DNA from: Hypsibius dujardini
Taxonomy: Eukaryota > Tardigrada > Eutardigrada > Parachela > Hypsibiidae
Assembly (NCBI GenBank): GCA_001579985.1
Contig: LRSR01013012.1
Span: forward strand, 1-39,276
DNA: 39,276 bases
Direction of reading: 5' to 3'
Each line of letters begins with the position of its first letter. Position 1 is the stretch's first letter. Both the position numbers and the translations under genes were made by a program. The notes beneath the pieces were generated by a model. It saw nothing but the letters and a program-made list of their open reading frames with translations, had not been told where the DNA came from and did no database searches. Shown here one piece after another: positions 10,865-21,400 of the stretch.

Positions 10865-12170
10865 CTATGATTCCATATCCACAAAGCGGTTGTCATATTC
10901 TTCAGCTGTCGTAATTGTAACGTCTGCAGACTGCAAGCGGTTCAGGGTGGCCATAATCTCGGCTCGGGCATCCAATCGTTTAGGGAGGCTCAGGTCATCC
11001 AGGGCTGATGAAACGTAATTGGCAAAAGCTGAGTTGGTGCTGACCTGCAAATGAAAACATGATTTAGTCAACAGGACCATTCAGGACCACATGAGCGGTT
11101 GTCAACCTACGTATCTGCCACGTGTCTAGTGCTCGGTTTAGGGACACTGAATTAGTATTTTGTCTGCCAACTTGTTTGTCTGAATGTATATATGCCTCAC
11201 TGTCTGTCTCAAAATCTGTTTGTCAGTCTGTCTGTCTGCGTGTATGTCTGTTTGCACGCTTGTCTGTATGTCTGTCTGTCTTTGTTTGTGTCTGCCTGTT
11301 TATGTCGATCTATAGCATCCGATACCTTTTCCCTGGGCTGGCACAAACTTTCTGCGACTTTGACGATTAGATTGTCCATTCCAGCAGCTTCACCGCCCTC
11401 CAACTTGCGCTTCCTATTGCTAGCATACTGCTGCGCGCCAGTTTTTTTTGGCGCAGCAGTAATTAGCTGTGTAGACGGACTGCTGGTGCTCGTGGTCGGA
11501 CTGTCAGGGTTACCCGTCGCTTGGTCGCCTCCGCTCTCGTCGTCGTTCTCGGCCTGCGCCTCGTCCAGGTTGCTTACCGTGCTGAAAAAAAAACCAAGAA
11601 AACTAAGTGGATAGTACATACTGAAGATTTCATTATACATATCAGGTTTAGTAACTAATCGAATAGGCAATCGTTGGAAATCAGCTCGCAGTGTCATAAA
11701 TCGATCAATCAAGGTACCGCACAAGATGGACGTATCGTTACCATCGCGGTTCCATCTCGTCGCGCAAGAATTGAAGCTGCTCAAACCACAACCAGGACCG
11801 CTTCCGCTCGGCTGCCGACCCGCTGGGGCTCTTCATCAATTTCAACCGACGTCCAAATTCGTGCTTCAGATAGTTCCATTTTTTCTCGATCTCTTCAACT
11901 GCAAATATGACGGAAAATGCCTACAATCAATGAATCGATTGACCCGCACAGCAAAAATGCGCCATGAAACGTACGTTTTCTGATTATTCCTTGGCCTTCC
12001 AAATTCACTCGAATTTCGTCCCAAAGATCATCTCTCTGTTGGCCACCTTTGCTGAAGCCTTCGAGACGTGAGTTCCACAGAAGTGGTCGCGTTCGCACCT
12101 CATCGATGAGAAATTCCGTGAATTTTTCGTCTTCCGTCTTTTCCTTCGGCGCGCCACGTCTGCCAACCAT
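10865..12170 (-). CDS. MADF-BESS DNA-binding protein (second Harbinger gene)
   Basis: Exons on the minus strand: 11975-12170, 11742-11898, 11326-11581 and 10865-11044 (TAG), phases consistent, 262 residues from the MVGRRGAPKEK start. Five extra residues are possible if the in-frame ATG at 12185 is used. The first two exons form a MADF domain (Myb/SANT relative): FLIDEVRTRPLLWNSRL, DDLWDEIRVNLEGQ, WNYLKHEFGRRLKLMK and WLWFEQLQFLRDEM. A Ser/Thr/Glu-rich linker follows, with a basic patch ASNRKRKLEGG. The last exon resembles a BESS protein-interaction motif (FANYVSSALDDLSLPKRLDA). In this superfamily the second protein recognises the element ends and recruits the nuclease. Intron 11045-11325 holds a CTGT array. 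Confidence 0.84.
11161..11305. repeat. CTGT array inside the MADF-gene intron
   Basis: Degenerate CTGT units on the plus strand (ACAG in the sense of the gene), entirely within the 281-bp intron. Confidence 0.85.
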
Positions 12171-12369
12171 CGTGCAGGAACACAAAATTGAAAGCTGGGA
12201 AGATGTGTTTTCTCAAAAAATATTATGGGAAAGAGTGACTTCAAAATCTGCGGAAAGATGACAAAACGAAAGATTTTTCAGGCAAACGTTGAATGGAAAT
12301 GAAACTTTCGCGCACAAAATCCAACGTGAGATACAAGAAAAATCGCTCGCCGAGCGATTTGAAAAGGTT

Positions 12370-12505
12370 CGCACATGAGATCGCATTTGAGATCTCACGC
12401 GCGATCTCACGACCCTGTTTATAGTTTGTGAGATTCTCAAAATTGGACGCGCCGTTTATAGTCGTGAGATTGTACGTTGGATGAGAGGTTTTTCGTCTCA
12501 TGAGA
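12370..12505. promoter_or_regulatory. Right subterminal region with ATCTCAC motifs and two extra TIR-like copies
   Basis: GAGATCTCACGCGCGATCTC and neighbouring ATCTCAC/GTGAGAT motifs cluster here. Two further copies of the TIR core, around 12414-12432 (TGTTTATAGTTTGTGAG) and 12449-12470 (CCGTTTATAGTCGTGAG), lie in the orientation of the left terminal repeat, so they are inverted relative to the right end. Confidence 0.6.
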
Positions 12506-12511
12506 GCATTT

Positions 12512-12533
12512 CTTACAAACTATAAACGGGCCT
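12512..12533 (-). repeat. Right terminal inverted repeat of the Harbinger element
   Basis: Reads CTTACAAACTATAAACGGGC then CT on the plus strand and is followed by the TTA duplication at 12534-12536. Confidence 0.88.
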
Positions 12534-12536
12534 TTA

Positions 12537-12914
12537 CTGTTTATTCACTAGAGCGAAGTGAATGGAGTGGGAATTTTTGTGTGTTACGCATACGGGACAG
12601 TCACCGAATGCTTGGCTGACGGTGTTTGATCCAAAACTTGTACAAGCAGACTGGCTCTAACTCGGGTCAGCCAAGGATTCTATCCGTGTGCGCAGCTCGA
12701 CTTCTTGAGCGCTTGATTGATAAGTTAAGCGCCGAACTCAAACGATAATTTGATGTTTCCGTTTCGTTTAGTCTTCTTTTTAATTTTTAATTTTCAGTTG
12801 TTTTTTTTCGAATCGCATCACTTCAACAACATATATCTCCACTTCGATACTTCACATTCCTTGCCCCAAACACGAGGTTCAGAAGATATTATTGACCGGG
12901 CGGACAAATTTGAA
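12537..12914. other. Upstream region of PRPF38A
   Basis: 378 bp between the transposon end and the PRPF38A start. It presumably holds the promoter and 5' UTR, possibly with an upstream exon before the pyrimidine-rich stretch at 12770-12800. No specific element can be supported. Confidence 0.4.
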
Positions 12915-14460
12915 ATGGCAAACAAAACCGCCAAAGAAGCCGTCGCCATCCGCGGGATCAACCCACAGTTCCTCGTGGACAAGATTGTCCGCACACGCAT
13001 CTACGACTCCATCTACTGGAAGGAGGAATGCTTCGCGCTGACCGCCGAGCGGGTCGTCGACAAAGCCATGGCGCTGAAATACCTCGGCGGCGTCTACGGC
13101 GGCAACGTTAAACCGACGCCGTTCCTCTGCCTCGTCCTGAAGCTCCTGCAAATCCAGCCGGAAAAGGAGATCATCATTGAGTTCATAAAAAACGAGGAAT
13201 TCAAATATGTCCGTGCGCTCGGTGCGTTCTACTGGCGGCTTGTGGCCACCCCGAAGGAGATCTACGAAGATCTAGAACCGTTGTATAAGGATTACCGCAA
13301 GTGCCTCTTCCAGGATAAGATGGGCAAATTCCAGGTGGTGCATATGGATGAGTATGTGGACACGCTGTTGCGGGCGGAGAGGCACTGCGATATTATCCTG
13401 CCGAAGCTGCAGAAGCGGATTGTGCTGGAGGAGTCAAACGAGTTGGAACCGAGGGTATGAATAGTTTACTACTGACTGTCTTGTAGTTGATTGATGAGTT
13501 TGCTAGAGTAAGTGCGCGTTGATTGGTTTTGACTCAAAGTGGATAACTCTGCGTCGAGTGGTTAATTGATTAAATGAGTCAAATTAGTAATTCCAGGTAG
13601 ATTTTGTGACTGCTTTTGCTTGAACGGTATTGCTGTTGGTGCGTAAGCGCTAAAACTTTCATTATTGATTTTATTACTTGTGTGTTTTTAACAGTGCTGG
13701 AAGAATTTCGTGAGTTTAAACAAATGGCACGGAATATTTAATGTTCTGTATTTATTGATTGTTAATTAGATTAAACGTATCGATAGGTTCTGACTTGATT
13801 GATTTTGGTTTATTGTGTTGTTGTGCTCGATTCTTATGTCTTAATTCTTTGCGGAACGGCGTCATTGCACGGTTCTACTTGATTGACTTGACTCTTAGTT
13901 TACAGCGTGACTTCTCTTCCATGGGTGGTTATATTGTATTTGATTTTCATATGACATGTTCAATCTTAATTTCTCTCGGTTTTCAGGTTAGTGCACTGGA
14001 CGATGAAATGCGACGCTTCCAACGTTCCCGTGACAGCGACGACGAGGATGACAAAACACGCCAGACCGGCCCAAGCAAACAACAATCTCGCCGTGGACGG
14101 TCCTCCTCATCTTCCTCCTCTTCGTCGAGCTCATCCTCGTCCGGTTCCAGTCGTGGTGGCGGTCGAGACCGACGGAACAACCGACCGGGACCGAGCGTGC
14201 GCGGACGGAGTCGAAGCCGATCGCCCATTCCGCGACGACCGGTAACTCAAGGACCGGAAAACCGTCGGCGGTCTCTCTCCCGCGATCGGACGAGACGGGA
14301 CGACGGCGGTAACGATCGTTACGGCCGCGACGGCGGTGATCGCTACGGACGCGACGGCGGTGATCGTTATGGCCGCGATGAGGGTGATCGTTATGGGCGC
14401 GATGAACGCCGGCAACAGAGTGACCGCCGAAAGTCTCCGGAGCGACGCCCGAGACGTTGA
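12915..14460 (+). CDS. PRPF38A: PRPF38A, pre-mRNA-splicing factor 38A
   Basis: Two exons, 12915-13454 and 13987-14460 (TGA), joined in phase 0, give 337 residues, slightly longer than the human protein (312). Residues 1 to about 180 are a well conserved PRP38 domain: MANKTAKEAVAIRGINPQFL, VDKIVRTRIYDSIYWKEECF, FLCLVLKLLQIQPEKEI and RALGAFYWRL. PRPF38A belongs to the tri-snRNP/B complex and is needed for spliceosome activation. The C-terminal exon is an Arg/Ser/Asp-rich tail with a poly-Ser run at about 14101-14150 and tandem DRYGRDGG repeats at about 14310-14405. Start chosen as the Met opening the conserved domain; the frame is open upstream but without similarity. Confidence 0.96.
14310..14405 (+). 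repeat. Coding tandem repeat (DRYGRDGG units) in PRPF38A
   Basis: Four 24-nt units with synonymous and a few non-synonymous differences encode DRYGRDGG-type octapeptides in the Arg-rich tail. Confidence 0.8.
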
Positions 14461-15441
14461 TGTCTGGTCTGTGCCCTGCCGTGGAACACGGTCCGGCACA
14501 CTTCTCTTTATGAGCAGTCTGCGTTGCGTGGTTAAACTTTCAAGTACTCCTTTTTCGGGTTGACATTACCGGGTTGGGCTCATGTTTCCAGCTACTTTAA
14601 GTCGACAACAACAATAATAACTCATAACATGTACAGTACAGTACAGTAATAAGGGACGTCAAAGCTCACTTATGCGTCTCGCTTATTTCATTAATCACGA
14701 TAGCACTTGGGAACTGAAAATGGATTTTGCTTGATTTCGACATTCGATAGTTATGGAGATTTATTATCTAAGGTCGTCCGCGAACCATCTCAATGCATCC
14801 CTTCAAGGCGGCAACAAAACCAAGAGAAAATGGTCAATATTTTTATCCCATGTAAAGTACCTGCGGAGTTTGCAGCGGGTCCGCAAATCGCACTACTGGA
14901 ATAGCTCTATCAGCTACTCCTTCGGCACTCCGCGAATGTCCATTTTTTCCATCACGCGGGGTTGCATCCCATTCCCGTTCCCGCCAGCGTCAGAGGACGG
15001 GCGAACAAATAACCGCTTCCCACTTCGAAGATCCATTTCCGTCGTCCTTCCTCACCTCGTAGTGAAGGAATTATCTAAATAACAACTAATAATGAAATTG
15101 TGATAAAAAAATAACAACAGAGGCAGAGTAGATTCAGTGGAAGTGGATTGAAAGAGGTTCACGAGTTGTTCCTTTTGTTTTGGAAGTTGTTCCTTCACTA
15201 TTGGAGACTGTTCCTTTACTCTGTGCAGTTGTTCCCTCATCTGCCCGGGTAGTTCCCTTTTTACTTTGGCGTGTTTTTTTACACTTTCTCACAAAAATTG
15301 GCCAGCGTCCTTCATCTGGGTTACGATACGTAGAGGATTAGATCAAAACTGGGTCGGTAAAGCACAGTGTGTGTGCAGCTAGAACTGGTGAACTCTTGGC
15401 TGGTGGACGCTCGCCATCTTTATCTTCTCGAGAGAGCCGCC
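14461..15441. other. Intergenic between PRPF38A and MED1
   Basis: About 980 bp with no supported gene. It contains short repeats (TACAG at 14632-14647; GTTCCTT-spaced repeats at about 15169-15236). The last part should hold the MED1 promoter and 5' UTR. Confidence 0.5.
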
Positions 15442-18400
15442 ATGGACATCAATCAAATCTTCAAGGCCCTGAAAACTGCCGCTAAGATTGTGCAGGACAA
15501 GAAAGCCTCCGCTCCCGTCCTTGCAAAATCCAGTAGGTGTTGACGGCTTGTTGAACTGAAAGCAACAACAGCAATGTCTTCAGTTGTCATGATCGACTCG
15601 TACGCACGATTGCTTGATTGCTTACTTCAGTTGCTTAATTAGAACGAAGAAAGTGTTTCCTTGCCGTGCTTGTCTTTCATGGAATGAACGCACTGAGTTG
15701 TACAAACACCGTTATGTCCAGTATTTTAAATACAAAAACTCTTTATTTTATCGCAAAGTTGTGGTGATTGCTTGATCCAATGCGATATGTCTTCCGGAGT
15801 CTGGCTGGACGATTCTTCAGTTGCTGTATCAGACGACAGTTCAATCAATCAAACGATCGGTTCAACACAAACGATTGGCCCAAACGCGCGCTGACTTCCA
15901 CTCTGTTTGATTCATCGATCGAACAGTTCTTTGATCGCGCTTTTAACTGAGCATTTGCTTTTTTTCAGATCTGAAAGACTCCTACGAAACTATTCTGGAG
16001 CAGTACTGCATTAAGAACAGGTCGGTAACCGTAGATGACCATCGATGGACACGCAAATTCGCTTTCTTACCGATTTGTTTACTACACACGTGGCAAAAAT
16101 TTTGCGCTGACCGAGTTAAGTACATTAACTCGCGGCTGTATATAACAGCATGCGTCGAACGAGTTTAATAGCTTAACTCGGTTAGCGCAAGATTTTTGTC
16201 AGGTGTGTATTTTCTAGCATTTGCTTCCCTGTGATCCTCGGTTGATTGATTTGTTCTAGTCAAACTCTCTTTTTCTTTCACTTTAGGTTGCAATGGAGCC
16301 GTGACGCGCCTCTTGGCAGTAACCGAGGCAGTCTGCTCTGCCGTATGAGCACAGAATTTTTTCGGCTAGACATCCAAATCGTCTCCGGCAATGTGATCGA
16401 CGTTTGGGTGTGTACTGTGTAGTGATGTTGTATCTTTAAACATAGTATTTGAAATTAAATTAAACATTGAAATATATTTAAATCCACCAGAAAAGTTTGT
16501 TTAGATAAAAAAGCTTTTTTTATTTAGAAAACAAGCCGAATTTTCAGCATTTAATGTAAGATTTTAAATATAATTCAAAGTTAATATTTAAATTTGATTT
16601 AATATTCAATTTAAAGTTGATTTATTTAATATTTAAAATTGATTTAATATTCAATTTAAAGTTGATTTATTTAATATTTAAAATTGATTTAATATTCAGT
16701 TTAAAGTTGATTTATTTAATATTTAAAATTGATTAGTGATTTCAAATAACCTTTTAAGTATTTCTTTTTATTTCTGTTTTTATTACTTTAAATAGAATAA
16801 ACATGTATTCTATTTGAAATTGAAAGCTATTTTTTAGCCATTTAAAATATGTTTAAATATATCAAAATAACACTATGAGGCAAAGTGTGTATTTCGGCTC
16901 ACCCTCCAATTGGTCGATAAATCGGCTCAGGTATGGATTTCTCTTTGATGGCAGCTGCTTGATTGTTTGATTTTTAGAAGAGCTATAATATAATAGGACA
17001 TAGTACAGCAAATCAAACAATCAAGCACCTGCCGTCAAAGAGAAACCCACGAGTGGGCTGATTTATCGACCAACTGGAGGGTGAGCCGAAATACACACTT
17101 TGCCTCATACTGTGTAGAAATCGTTTCGGGTTTGCAATTAGCAAAGTTCCAGTAATCGCACGAACACACAAAAACATTTTTCGTTATTCGTTTTTACAGG
17201 TTTTGCACCAGCAGCGCGGTCATCTGGAGAGCTGCCCTCAAATCGCGAAAGCCCTACGGTAAACTGCGAATATTTTTCGGGTTGACGTTTGGGTGTGCTC
17301 CCTTACTGTCATCGGTTCATTGCGTTCTGATCCCGAGGATAAACAACTCCAGCCAAACTGATTTACGTGTGACTCTTTCAAATGAAGTCCGATTCGTTAA
17401 TCGAGTGCTTCACAGGTTGAGGGACATGTCGGAGTTTGACGTCCACGTCACCGGCCTCTGGAAAATGTACACTTTTTCGGCGGACAAGTATGACAACAAT
17501 GAAATCTGATGTCGAGTGAATTTTCGTTGATATTTTGAGGATGTTTTCAGAGCCAAACGACCTAGTTTTTTCCTATGCTTGTGCGCGCTGGAAGAGGACC
17601 TTTACGCAATCCACAAGCAGCTGATCCAGTGCGTGATATGTGTGATTTTGAAAGGGCAAAAACTATAATTATTATCAATCAATCAATCATGCAATAATTT
17701 TTTGTAGTCAACTAAAAAGTAGTTTTTACTTACTGTTAATTTAGTTTCTTTTAGTGACTAACATTTTTAGTCTAGTTTTATTCGAAGTTTACTGAAGTGT
17801 TCTTAGTCTTTATCCGCTTAAATTTTTAGTAACTTAAATCTTTTAGTTCGTTTTTTTAGTAATTAAAAAAACTGGAGCGAAAAAAATTAGTTATCAAAAT
17901 TTTTAGTTTATTTGATTTGCTTTATTTTGGTTGTTTAGTTTACTTGTGCCATTCGTAAATTGCGGTTTTTGTTTGTTCTTTCTTTCGGTTTCTAGAATTT
18001 GTTTCATTGTAGGTGGAATGTTCCGCCGCTGGAATTGGTTCGATCGGGACCGGTGGGATTGATAGCGCCAAGAATGGACGGTAACGTCTTAACAGGAGGT
18101 CATTTTTGGTGAAGTGGTTAATACCCGAATTCCCCCTTGCAGGAATTCCATTTCGACTTGGATTTTTTGTTGCACCCGCCAATCTCGTGGAACTGAACGG
18201 CACTTCAATGAAGAAAGAGTACCACGGTAATCTCTATAGTCGAGAGTTGCTGAGACTGTCCCTTCATTTTCATCCAATGCTCCTCCTGCATCGGTAGTGA
18301 TCGCTGGCCGTCAAATCGGCTTGTGGGTCTCAGTGGGAGTTAAAGCGTCGAAGGGTCTCCCGACGACATTGCCCATCACGAACGTCTACCGCTCCACATT

Positions 18401-21400
18401 CCAAGACGTCGGCGGGCGAATTATATGCGAGTTCACGCCCGTCGGTGGTGGTCATGAGCTCCCGGGTTCGTTCGTGCTGTCGCTGGATAAACCGATGGTT
18501 CTGCTTGAGTCGGCCGCCGGGGAAATCCGACAAATCACCGGTACGACATTTGGTCCCCTCGGGACGACATTTGGTCCTCGGGACGACATTTGGTCCTCGG
18601 AACGACATTTGGTCTTCGAAACGACATTTGGTCCTCGGAACGACATTTGGTCCTCGAGACTTTTCGACACTCCTGACGTCCAGTCTCTTTTTACAGGCTT
18701 AGAGGTCCAACCGGTCTCAAAGATGCCCAATGGCGTGTACGTCGAAACTCTTCGTGGCATTTGCTTGCCGGGAGTCACATCCGACGGGCTGTTTCGAGTG
18801 GTAGGTTTTCTTGTAAAGCCTTTGAAAAAAGAAGGTTGTGAAAACGGTTGTGATGATAAATGTTTCAGATCCTTCCGGGCCAACATCACAGCTACACTCT
18901 GATGTCCCCAGACCAAGAGGCGCTGACCGTTAGCGATATTTCCTTCTCGCATCTCGCGCAAGTTCCCGCAGTGCTGAAGGTCCTTCGACGACAAGCGGCC
19001 CTTAATGAAATCATCGGCAGCTGCGTGCGAGACGTCGACGAAGACGGTACGCGTGTGGGATAAGATGGGATGAGATCAGTGGCCTCTGTCCGGAGCCATT
19101 GTTATTGATCCCTCGTAGACGACTGAGAGGATTTGGAAAATTACAAATTTCACCGACTAATACTTTTTGCAGAAGTTATCGATCCATTTGCATTCTGTGT
19201 GACGGTGCTATCGTCGAGGCTAATTGGAATTGCCTTTACTCACCCATTGGATTCAACAGCAGCTAAAGGTACGGATTCAATCCGGGAGACGGATAAGCAT
19301 TTGTATTTAAGCGATACTCGGTCAATTCGTGGCTAGCGATTTCGTATTTTCAGTGCAAATCCGGTTCGACGACCACGGTGGTCCCTCCTTTCAATGGCTG
19401 GAGTCCAATCGCCTCTGTGGCGATCATCAAGCCACGGTCTGGCTGAACAAGTAAGCGAGCCCCCATTCTCGGTTCCCAAATTCTTTTCCGGTTCCATTCC
19501 TATTTTCTTTTCACTCCTGCTTAACTCGCTTTCTGTAGAACCTTCTCCATACCAGTGGTGTTGAAAACGATGATTGACCGTTTGGTGCAGTCATACTCCA
19601 CCGTAGCATCATCAATCACCGCCACCGCGTCTGTTCGCGCCGCCGTGGAGCCAACTGCCCGGAATCCCACACCGGCCATGGCTGCTCCGCCAACGGCCAC
19701 ACCGCCTGTTCTGGAAATCTTTTCACAGCTCCTGGAATCGCCCCGTCCTTCCCCAGCGACTCCGAAAGATGTCAAATTCGAGGCACATGCCGGTTTGTCT
19801 GGACTGTTCTTGGGTTCCGCTGCGGCACCCTCTCCGACACCGCATCCTCCGGTGAAACCGCTGCCGAGTGCCTCCAAAATGGACAGGTACATTTTTTGTG
19901 ACTTCTTATTTATTTATTACTTTATATTTTAGCACACTAATTATTGTTTTTGTGTACGTGAAAAAAGTATATATTTTTAGTGTATTTATACCTTTTTTGT
20001 TTCTTTTTTTATTGCGCCGATTCTTTAAATTAATTTTACATACACTATGATCACATCATGTATATATTTTATTATGCTAAATATTTGTTTATTTTATATA
20101 CATTTATGGTGTACACTAAAATATTTATTAATCATTTTTAGAATGCTGAAGGAAGGGAAGACGCCGCCGCCGTTGCTGTCCCCGGGGAAGGACAAGCCCG
20201 TCGCCATGGACCTGGACCTGCACGCTCGGAAGATGAAGGAACTCTATGAGGTGAATCCGAAGAAGAAGCTGCGTCGACAGGGCAGCGCTGCTCCCCTGGG
20301 AAGCGGCGGTGGGGACACCGCCGGTGGAAGAGACCGCGCCGACAAGGACAACCGAACGCTGAAGCGGCGCTTGTCGAACACCCTCACGCCGCCGGGCTCG
20401 GTTCCGTCCACGCCGATGCGCTCGGACTCGTTGGACGCCTCCAATAGTATGGAGCTGCAACCGCGATCGGAACCGACACTGACGACGAAGTTGCGGGTTA
20501 ACCGGAACGCCGATTCGCCGCATGGCTCCCCGACGCCCATTAAGCTGAAGCTTAGCATGCAGCCCTCTACGTCCGATCCGGCCAATCCGACGTTCCAGGC
20601 GGTGCTTTTGAACACCAAGGAATCTCCCCCGAAGAAGAAGAAGGTCAGAGTGCTTTGTAATGGAATTGAAAGAATCGATCGCTAAGAGCTTCTTCGTGGA
20701 AGACGTCGTTGAGATAATCGTAATCTGACCGACATTTTCCCATGATGGATTTTTATCGGTTTCATTTTTTTAGGTTCGAGTTCCCGATAGTCATGCCGTG
20801 GNNNNNNNNNNNNNNNNNNNNNNNNNNNNNNNNNNNNNNNNNNNNNNNNNNNNNNNNNNNNNNNNNNNNNNNNNNNNNNNNNNNNNNNNNNNNNNNNNAC
20901 CCTTCAACGCAAAAGCGGCGGTTCCGCGGTGCCGGGTGGTGTCACGAAAACGTCCCCTCTCAAGCCAGGAAGTTCTCCGATTCAATCGACGCAACCGCGA
21001 CCGCATTCCGCTGCTGGGTTTTCGAAATTAGCGGTGTCTTCTCAGGGACACCCGTCGTCGTCGTCAGCGCCGAAATCCGGGTCGCATAAAGACAGCGCTG
21101 GTAGCTCGGGCATGTCGAAACTTCATCAACTGGTCCAGTCCCCGCCCAAAGTCGGCCTCTATCCGTCCAAGTCGGTACCAACGGGATTGCCGCCGGCACT
21201 TGGTCTGCCCAAGTCCGCCGCAATGAGTGCGAGTAACTTTAAGATACCGAAGAAGACTCCGGGCGGGGCTGCTGCTGCTTCGGCCCCTGTTGCTCCACCG
21301 CTGACATCCGGGGCAGCCGGTGGAGCGGCGAAACCGCCGGCAGTTGCGTTGCCGGGTCCATTGACCGTTCCGAAGACTTCTACACTTACTGAACCGTCGC

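Larger units (their letters stand above)
8740..12536. mobile_element. PIF/Harbinger DNA transposon, complete, with TTA target duplications
   Basis: The element proper spans 8743-12533 (3,791 bp) and is flanked by TTA at 8740-8742 and 12534-12536, the typical 3-bp target duplication of this superfamily. Its ends are inverted: the first 22 bases on the left match the reverse complement of the last 22 at 19 positions, with the shared core TATAGTTTGTAAG. It carries two genes tail to tail, a HARBI1-type DDE nuclease (8941-10749, +) and a MADF-BESS DNA-binding protein (10865-12170, -). Both reading frames are open across all inferred splice junctions, so the copy looks autonomous. Known family biology is that the nuclease cuts while the second, Myb/SANT-related protein binds the ends and helps nuclear import. 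Confidence 0.9.
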
